Shown: positions 57,120-64,000 of the stretch, in pieces
Layout: each line of letters starts with the position of its first letter
Numbering within the stretch: the first letter of the stretch is position 1
Origin: Eutreptiella sp. 'Long Island Sound 2002'
Taxonomy: Eukaryota > Euglenozoa > Euglenophyceae > Eutreptiales > Eutreptiaceae
Length of the DNA stretch: 64,000 nt
Reading direction: 5' to 3'
Assembly: GCA_964036045.1 (NCBI GenBank)
Contig: OZ038397.1
Span: 22,846,032 to 22,910,031 of the forward strand
Made by a program: the position numbers and the translations under genes
Notes under the pieces: generated by a model
What the model was told of the DNA's origin: nothing
The model's input: the letters and a program-made list of their open reading frames with translations, nothing else
Database searches by the model: none

Positions 57120-59500
57120 ATTAAAAAAAAAAAAAAATTCTTGGATTCTGGTTTTCCACAATACGAGAATTCTCGGATAAAAAAAAAAAAAAAAAAAATT
57201 CTCCGATTCTGGTTTATCACAAAACGAGAATTCTCGGATAAAAAAAAAAAAAAAAACAAATTCTCCAATTCTGGTTTTCCACAAAACGAGAATTCTCGGA
57301 TAAAAAAAAAAAAAAAAAAAAAATTGTCCGATTCCGGTTTTCCACAATTCGAGAATTCTCGGATAAAAAAAAAAAAAAAATTCTCCAATTCAAGTTTTCC
57401 ACAAAACGAGAAATCTCGGATTAGAAAAAAAAAAAAAAAAAAATTCTCCGATTCTGGTTTTCCCCAATACGAGAATTCTCGGATAAAAAAAAAAAAAAAA
57501 AATTCTCCAATTCTGGTTTTCCACAAAACGTGAAATCTCGGATTAAAAAAAAAGAAAAAAAAAATTCTCCAATTCTGGTTTTCCACAATACGAGAATTCT
57601 CGGATAAAAAAAAAAAAAAAAAAATTCCCAAATTTTGGTTTTCCACAAAACGAGAATTCTCGGATAAAAAAAAAAAAAAAAAAAATTGTCCGATTCCGGT
57701 TTTCCACAATACGAGAATTCTCGGATTAAAAAAAAAAAAAAAAATTCTCCAATTCAAGTTTTCCACAAAACGAGAAATCTCGGATTAAAAAAAAAAAAAA
57801 AAAAAAAAATTCTCCGATTCTGGTTTTCCCTCATACGAGAATTCTCGGATAAAAAAAAAAAAAAAAATTCTCCAATTCTGGTTTTCCGTAAAACGTGAAA
57901 TCTCGGATTAAAAAAAAAAAAAAAAAAAATATTCTCCGATTCTGGTTTTCCACAATACGAGAATCCTCGGATAAAAAAAAAAAAAAATTCTCCAATTCTG
58001 GTTTTCCACAAAACGTGAAATCTCGGATTAAAAAAAAAAAAAAAAATTCTCCGATTCCGGTTTTCCACAATACGAGGATTCTCGGATAAAAAAAAAAAAA
58101 AAATTCTCCAATTCTGGTTTTTCACAAAACGAGAATTCTCGGATAAAAAAAAAAAAAAAGAAAAAGAAAATTCTCCGATTCGGGTTTTCCCAAATACGAG
58201 AATTCTCGGATAAAAAAAAAAAAAAAAAAAAATTCTCCAATTCTGGTTTTCCACAAAACGAGAAATCTCGGATTAAAAAAAAGAACAAAAAAAAAAAATT
58301 CTCCGATTCTGGTTTTCCACAATACGAGAAGTCTCGGATAAAAAAAAAAAAAAAAATTCTCCAATTCTGGTTTTTCACAAAACGAGAATTCTCGGATAAA
58401 AAAAAAAACAAAAAAAAATTTCTCCGATTCTGGTTTTCCACAATACGAGATTTCTCGGATAAAAAAAAAGAAAAAAAAAATTCTCCAATTCCAGTTTTCC
58501 ACAAAACGAGAAATCTCGGATTAAAAAAAGAAAAAAAAAAAAAAAATTCTCCAATTCTGGTTTTCCACAATACGAGAATTCTCGGATAAAAAAAAAAAAA
58601 AAAAAAAAATCCTCCGATTCCGGTTTTCCACAATACGAGAATTCTCGGATAAGAAAAAAAAAAAAAATTCTCCAATTCAAGTTTTCCACAACACGAGAAA
58701 TCTCGGATTGAAAAAAAAAAAAAAAAAAAAAATTCTCCGATTCTGGTTTTCCACAATACGAGAATTCTCGGATAAAAAAAAAAAAAAAAAATTCTCCAAT
58801 TCTGGTTTTTCACAAAACGAGAATTCTCGGATTAAAAAAAAAAAAAAAAAAAAATTCTCCGATTCTGGTTTGCCACAATACGCGAATTCTCGGATAAAAA
58901 AAAAAATAAAAAAAAATTCTGCAATTCTGGTTTTTCACAAAACGAGAATTGTCGGATAAAAAAAGAAAAAAAAAAAAAAAATCTCCGATTTTGGTTTTCC
59001 ACAATACGAGATTTCTCGGATAAAAAAAAAAAAAGAAAAAAATTCTCCAATTCTGGTTTTTCACAAAACGAGAATTCTCGGAGAAAAAAAAAAAAAAATT
59101 TTTTTTGGATTCTGGTTTTCCACAATAGGAGAATTCTCGGCTAAAAAAAAAAAAAAAAAAAATCTCCAATTCTGGTTTTCCACAATACGAGAATTCTCGG
59201 ATAAAAAAAAAAAAAAAAAATCCTCCGATTCCGGTTTTCCACAATACGAGAATTCTCGGATAAGAAAAAAAAAAAAATTCTCCAATTCAAGTTTTCCAGA
59301 AAACGAGAAATCTCGGATTAAAAAAAAAAAAAAAAAAAAAATTCTCCGATTCTGGTTTTCCACGATACGAGAATTCTCGGATAAAAAAAAAAAAAAATTC
59401 TCCAATTCAGGTTTTTCACAAAACGAGAATTCTCGGATAAAAGAAAAAAAAAAAAAAATTCTCCGATGCTGGTTTTCCCCAATACGAGAATTCTCGGATA

Positions 59501-60900
59501 AAAAAAAAAAAAAAATTCTCCAATTCTGGTTTTTCACAAAAGGAGAATTCTCGGAGAAAAAAAAAAAAAAAATTTTTGGATTCTGGTTTTCCACAATGAG
59601 AGAATTCTCGGCTAAAAAAAAAAAAAAAAATTCTCCAATTCTTGTTTTCCACAATACGAGAATTCTCGGATAAAAAAAAAAAAAAAAAAAAAATCCTCCG
59701 ATTCCGGTTTTCCACAATACGAGAATTCTCGGATAAGAAAAAAAAAAAAAATTCTCCAATTCTGGTTTTTCACAAAACGAGAATTCTCGGATAAAAAGAA
59801 AAAAAAAAATTTCTCCGATTTTGGTTTTCCACGAAACGAGAATTCTCGGATAAAAAAAAAAAAACAAAAAAAAAAATTCTCCGATTCTGGTTTTCCACAA
59901 AACGAGAAATCTCGGATTAAAAAAAAGAAAAAAAAAAAGAAAATTCTCCGATTCTGGTTTTCCACAATATGAGATTTCTCGGATAAAAAAAAGAAAAAAA
60001 AAATTCTCCAATTCCAGTTTTCCACAAAACGAGAAATCTCGGATTAAAAAAAGAAAAAAAAAAAAAAATTCTCCGATTCTGGTTTTCCCAAATACGAGAA
60101 TTCTCGGATAAAAAAAAAAAAAAAATTCTCCAATTCTGGTTTTCCACAAAACGAGAAATCTCGGATTAAAAAAAAGAAAAAAAAAAAAATTTCTCCGATT
60201 CTGGTTTGCCCCAATACGAGAATTCTCGGATAAAAAAAAAAAAAAAAAAATTCTCCAATTCCGGTTTTCCACAAAACGTGAAATCTCGGATTAAAAAAAA
60301 AAAAAAAAATTCTCCGATTCTGGTTTTCCACAATACGAGAATTCTCGGATAAAAAAAAAAAAAAAAATTCTCCAATTCTGGTTTTCGGCAAAACGAGAAT
60401 TCTCGGATAAAAAAAAAAAAAAAAAATTGTCCGATTCCGGTTTTCCACAATAGGAGAATTCTCGGATAAAAAAAAAAAAAAAAATTCTCCAATTCAAGTT
60501 TTCCACAAAACGAGAAATCTCGGATTAAAAAAAAAAAAAAAAAAAAAAACTCTCCGATTCTGGTTTTCCCCGACACGAGAACTCTCGGATAAAAAAAAAA
60601 AAACAAAAATTCTCCAATTCTGGTTTTCCACAAAACGTGAAATCTCGGATTAAAAAAAAAAAAAAAAAAAATTCTCCTATTCTGGTTTTCCACAATACGA
60701 GAATTCTCGGATTAAAAAAAAAAAAAAAATTCTCCAATTCTAGTTTTCCACAAAACGTGAAATCTCGGATTAAAAAAAAAAAAAAAAATTCTCCGATTCT
60801 GGTTTTCCACAATACGAGAATTCTCGGATAAAAAAAAAAAAAAAATTCTCCAATTCTGGTTTTTCACAAAACGAGAATTCTCGGATAAAAAAAAAAAAAA
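59501..60900 (+). repeat. Mosaic of 8200-9250-type and 9540-9980-type sequence
   Basis: 59520-60180 resembles 8215-9230 (CCAATTCTTG, CACGAAACG with a C-interrupted A-run, CAATATGAGATTTC). From about 60190 it follows 9545-9980: TTTGCCCCAATACG, TTGTCCGATTCCGG with AATAGGAG, GACACGAGAACTC near 60568 and TTCTCCTATTCTGG near 60674, an offset of about 50.77 kb. Confidence 0.75.
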
Positions 60901-61800
60901 AAAAAATTTCTCCGATTCCGGTTTTCCCAAATACGAGAATTCTCGGATAAAAAAAAAAAAAATTCTCCAATTCTGGTTTTCCACAAAACGAGAAATCTCG
61001 GATTAAAAAAAAGAAAAAAAAAATTCTCCGATTCTGGTTTTCCACAATACGAGAATTCTCGGATAAAAAAAAAAAAAAAAATTCTCCAATTCTGGTTTTT
61101 CACAAAACGAGAATTCTCGGATAAAAAAAAAAACAAAAAAAAAAAATTCTCCGATTCTGGTTTTCCACAATACAAGATTTCTCGGATAAAAAAAAAGAAA
61201 AAAAAAATTCTCCAATTCCAGTTTTCCACAAAACGAGAAATCTCGGATTAAAAAAAGAAAAAAAAAAAAAAATTCCCCGATTCTGGTTTTCCCCAATACG
61301 AGAAATCTCGGATTAAAAAAAAAAAAAAAAAATTCTCCGATTCTGGTTTTCCACAATACGAGAATTCTCGGATAAAAAAAAAAAAAAAATTCTCCAATTC
61401 TGGTTTTTCACAAAACGAGAATTCTCGGATAAAAAAAAAAAAAAAAAAAATTTCTCCGATTCCGGTTTTCCCAAATACGAGAATTCTCGGATAAAAAAAA
61501 AAAAAAATTCTCCAATTCTGGTTTTCCACAAAACGAGAAATCTCGGATTAAAAAAAAGAAAAAAAAAAATTCTCCGATTCTGGTTTTCCACAATACGAGA
61601 ATTCTCGGATAAAAAAAAAAAAAAAAATTCTCCAATTCTGGTTTTTCACAAAACGAGAATTCTCGGATAAAAAAAAAAAACAAAAAAAAAAAATTCTCCG
61701 ATTCTGGTTTTCCACAATACAAGATTTCTCGGATAAAAAAAAAGAAAAAAAAATTCTCCAATTTCAGTTTTCCACAAAACGAGAAATCTCGGATTAAAAA
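60901..61800 (+). repeat. ~545-bp tandem duplication
   Basis: CCGGTTTTCCCAAATACG (60919/61460), the B monomer with AAAAGAAAA tail (61000/61545) and CAATACAAGATTTCTCGG (61170/61718) are in the same order at offsets of 541-548 bp. CCCCAATACGAGAAATC near 61290 marks the joint, where a monomer has been fused. Confidence 0.75.
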
Positions 61801-62900
61801 AAGAAAAAAAAAAAAAAAATTCTCCGATTCTGGTTTTCCCCAATACGAGAATTCTCGGATAAAAAAAAAAAAAAATTCTCCAATTCTGGCTTTTCACAAA
61901 ACGAGAATTCTCGGAGAAAAAAAAAAAAAATTTTTTTTTGGATTCCGGTTTTCCACAATAGGAGAATTCTCGGCTAAAAAAAAAAAAAAAAATTCTCCAA
62001 TTCTGGTTTTCCACAATACGAGAATTCTCGGATAAAAAAAAAAAAAAAAAAAAAATCCTCCGATTCCGGTTTTCCACAATACGAGAATTCTCGGATAAGA
62101 AAAAAAAAAAAAAAAAAATTCTCCAATTCAAGTTTTCCACAAAACGAGAAATCTCGGATTAGTAAAAAAAAAAAAAAAAAAAAAAAATTCTCCGATTCTG
62201 GTTTTCCACAATACGGGAATTCTCGGATAAAAAAAAAAAAAAAAATTCTCCAATTCTGGTTTTTCACAAAACGAGAATTCTCCGATTAAAAAAACAAAAA
62301 AAAAAATTCTCCGATTCTGGTTTTCCACAATACAAGATTTCTCGGATAAAAAAAAAGAAAAAAAAAATTCTCCAATTCCAGTTTTCCACAAAACGAGAAA
62401 TCTCGGATTAAAAAAAGAAAAAAAAAAAAAAATTCTCCGATTCTGGTTTTCCCCAATACGAGAATTCTCGGATAAAAAAAAAAAAAAATTCTCCAATTCT
62501 GGCTTTTCACAAAACTAGAATTCTCGGAGAAAAAAAAAAAAAATTTTTTTTTGGATTCCGGTTTTCCACAATAGGAGAATTCTCGGCTAAAAAAAAAAAA
62601 AAAATTCTCCAATTCTGGTTTTCCACAATACGAGAATTCTCGGATAAAAAAAAAAAAAAAAAAAAATCCTCCGATTCCGGTTTTCCACAATACGAGAATT
62701 CTCGGATAAGAAAAAAAAAAAAAAATTCTCCAATTCAAGTTTTCCACAAAACGAGAAATCTCGGATTAGTAAAAAAAAAAAAAAAAAAAAAAATTCTCCG
62801 ATTCTGGTTTTCCACAATACGGGAATTCTCGGATAAAAAAAAAAAAAAAATTCTCCAATTCTGGTTTTTCACAAAACGAGAATTCTCCGATTAAAAAAAA
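61801..62900 (+). repeat. ~610-bp tandem duplication
   Basis: The series GGCTTTTCACAAAAC, a long A-run/T-run junction with CCGGTTTTCC and AATAGGAG (61917-61939/62530-62552), GGATTAGTAAAA (62156/62764), CACAATACGGGAATTC (62209/62815) and AATTCTCCGATTA (62277/62882) occurs twice at offsets of 605-613 bp. Confidence 0.8.
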
Positions 62901-64000
62901 AAAAAAAAATTCTCCGATTCTGGTTTTCCACAATACGAGAATTCTCGGATAAAAAAAAAAAAAAAATTCTCCAATTCTGGTTTTTCACAAAACGAGAATT
63001 GTCGGATAAAAAAAAAAAAAAAATCTCCGATTTTGGTTTTCCACAATACGTGATTTCTCGGATAAAAAAAAAAAAAAAAATTCTCCAATTCCAGTTTTCC
63101 ACAAAACGAGAAATCTCGGATTAAAAAAAGAAAAAAAAAAAAAAATTCTCCGATTCTGGTTTTCCCCAATACGAGAATTCTCGGATAAAAAAAAAAAAAA
63201 AAAATTCTCCAATTCTGGTTTTTCACAAAACGAGAATTCTCGGAGAAAAAAAAAAAAAAATTTTTGGATTCCGGTTTTCCAAAATAGGAGAATTCTCGGC
63301 TAAAAAAAAAAAAAAATTCTCCAATTCTGGTTTTCCACAATACGAGAATTCTGGGATAAAAAAAAAAAAAAAAAAATCCTCCGATTCCGGTTTTCCACAA
63401 TACGAGATTTCTCGGATAAGAAAAAAAAAAAAAAAAATTCTCCGATTCCGGTTTTCCACAAAACGAGAAATCTCGGATTAAAAAAAAAAAAAAAAAAAAA
63501 AATTCTCCGATTCTGGTTTTCCACGATACGAGAATTCTCGGATAAAAAAAAAAAAAATACTCCAATTCTGGTTTTTCACAAAACGAGAATTCTCGGATAA
63601 AAAAAAAAAAAAAAAAAAATTCTCCGATTTTGGTTTTCCACGAAACGAGAATTCTCGGATAAAAAAAAAAAAAAAAAAAAATTCTCCGATTCTGGTTTTC
63701 CACAATACGAGATTTCTCGGATAAAAAAAAAAAAAAAAAACAATTCTCCAATTCCAGCTTTCCACAAAACGAGAAATCTCGGATTAAAAAAAGGGAAAAA
63801 AAAAATTTCTCCGATTCTGGTTTTCCCCAATACGAGAATTCTCGGATAAAAAAAAAAAAAAAAAATTCTCCAATTCTGGTTTTTCACAAAACGAGAATTC
63901 TCGGAGAAAAAAAAAAAAATTTTTTTGGATTCTGGTTTTCCACAATGAGAGAATTCTCGGCTAAAAAAAAAAAAAAAAAAAATCTCCAATTCTGGTTTTC
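62901..64000 (+). repeat. Copy of 3130-4190 type block, running off the window
   Basis: The order is TTTTGGTTTTCC with CGTGATTTCTCGG, TTCCAG, CCCCAATACG, a junction with CAAAATAGGAG (63270), AATTCTGGG, CCTCCGATTCCGG, CACGATACG, CACGAAACG, AAAAAACAATTCTCC and AATGAGAG (63943). It matches 3130-4190, 10980-12040 and 18540-19600. The last monomer is cut by the window end. Confidence 0.8.

Larger units (their letters stand above)
56131..59500 (+). repeat. Copy of 34531-38285
   Basis: See 34531-38285 for the shared landmarks. It keeps the fused monomer (57084-57119) and the box (57008-57024). A stretch equal to 36840-37060 is missing near 58540, where the B monomer runs straight into CCAATTCTGG with CACAATACG. 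Confidence 0.75.
1..64000 (+). repeat. Satellite array of ~60-bp A-tailed monomers, spanning the whole window
   Basis: Every part of the window is the same monomer repeated head to tail: a 41-43 bp core (TTCTCCGATTCTGG, TTTTCCACAAT, ACGAGAATTCTCGG, ATA) followed by 10-25 A. I found no inverted monomer (GTGGAAAACC never appears on the + strand), no inserted mobile element and no unique spacer. Spacing between core starts is about 57-65 bp, which gives roughly 1,050-1,080 monomers. Both window edges fall inside the array, so its true length is unknown. Mutations are mostly substitutions shared by groups of monomers, as expected of a satellite homogenised by unequal exchange. The family is not one I recognise. 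Centromeric or pericentromeric location is inferred from array size, higher-order structure and CENP-B-box-like motifs. A-run lengths may carry sequencing error. Confidence 0.97.

Noticed and set aside
1-64000. CRISPR array (regular repeats with spacers)
   Set aside because: The spacers are homopolymer A and not unique sequence, the repeats diverge in families, and there is no cas gene or leader.
1-64000. Tandem SINE or retroposed copies, because each core ends in poly(A)
   Set aside because: The cores are only ~42 bp, are strictly head to tail in one orientation, have no target-site duplications, no pol III promoter boxes and no dispersed copies in view. Satellite amplification explains the pattern better.
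1-64000. Terminal inverted repeats of the core (TTCTCCGA and TCGGATAA) as a miniature DNA transposon
   Set aside because: The match is 7 of 8 bases at most, there are no target-site duplications, and the TCGGATAA end overlaps the palindrome. It is noted as possible hairpin structure only.
1-64000. NFAT-like GGAAAA element on the minus strand in every monomer
   Set aside because: The motif is too short and common; nothing supports regulation.
1-64000. Telomeric or subtelomeric repeat
   Set aside because: No short G-rich telomere motif is present; the ~60-bp A-tailed unit is unlike known telomere repeats.
1-64000. Firm naming of the organism or satellite family
   Set aside because: I do not recognise the monomer. 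A database search with the 42-bp core would decide; a match to a named satellite would settle it.

Overview
The whole 64 kb is one uninterrupted, head-to-tail satellite DNA array. I see no gene, no RNA gene, no transposon and no unique sequence in it. The monomer is about 57-65 bp: a 41-43 bp core followed by a run of roughly 10-25 A on the + strand. I estimate 1,050-1,080 monomers, all in the same orientation. The core reads TTCTCCGATTCTGG, then TTTTCCACAAT, then ACGAGAATTCTCGG, then ATA and the A-run. It contains a 12-bp perfect palindrome, CGAGAATTCTCG. Consensus composition is about 28-30% GC with strong A-over-T strand asymmetry. Such an array points to a eukaryotic chromosome (centromeric or pericentromeric heterochromatin). 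I do not recognise the satellite family and cannot name the organism.

Monomers mostly alternate between an A type (CCGATT...ACAATACG) and a B type (CCAATT...ACAAAACG), giving a dimer of about 117-122 bp. Above that lie several higher-order repeats (HORs) and nested segmental duplications. They include a near-identical 2,323-bp, 38-monomer HOR at 50388-55033 with a partial third copy to about 56130, a 1.34-kb tandem pair at 12350-15035, a 2.0-kb tandem pair at about 41085-45090 and a 1.45-kb pair at about 30470-33250. Long-range copies sit at offsets of about 4.75, 6.2, 7.55, 7.85, 16.9, 18.5, 21.6, 30 and 50 kb. The array looks built by repeated unequal exchange or amplification of blocks.

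The most notable signal is a CENP-B-box-like motif. In a subset of fused monomers the minus strand reads TTTCGTGGAAAACGGGA or a close variant. This matches all nine essential bases of the mammalian CENP-B box (NTTCGNNNNANNCGGGN), and 13 to 16 of 17 positions of the human consensus. I located 22 intact copies and 9 with one essential base changed. In 21.9-27.0 kb and 40.1-45.5 kb they recur mostly every 0.68-0.77 kb, once per sub-HOR. Together with the HOR organisation this makes the array a candidate centromeric satellite, but binding by any CENP-B-like protein is inference.

Long open frames occur on both strands only because the core lacks stop codons in five of six frames and A-runs or T-runs encode Lys or Phe. 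I annotate no CDS.
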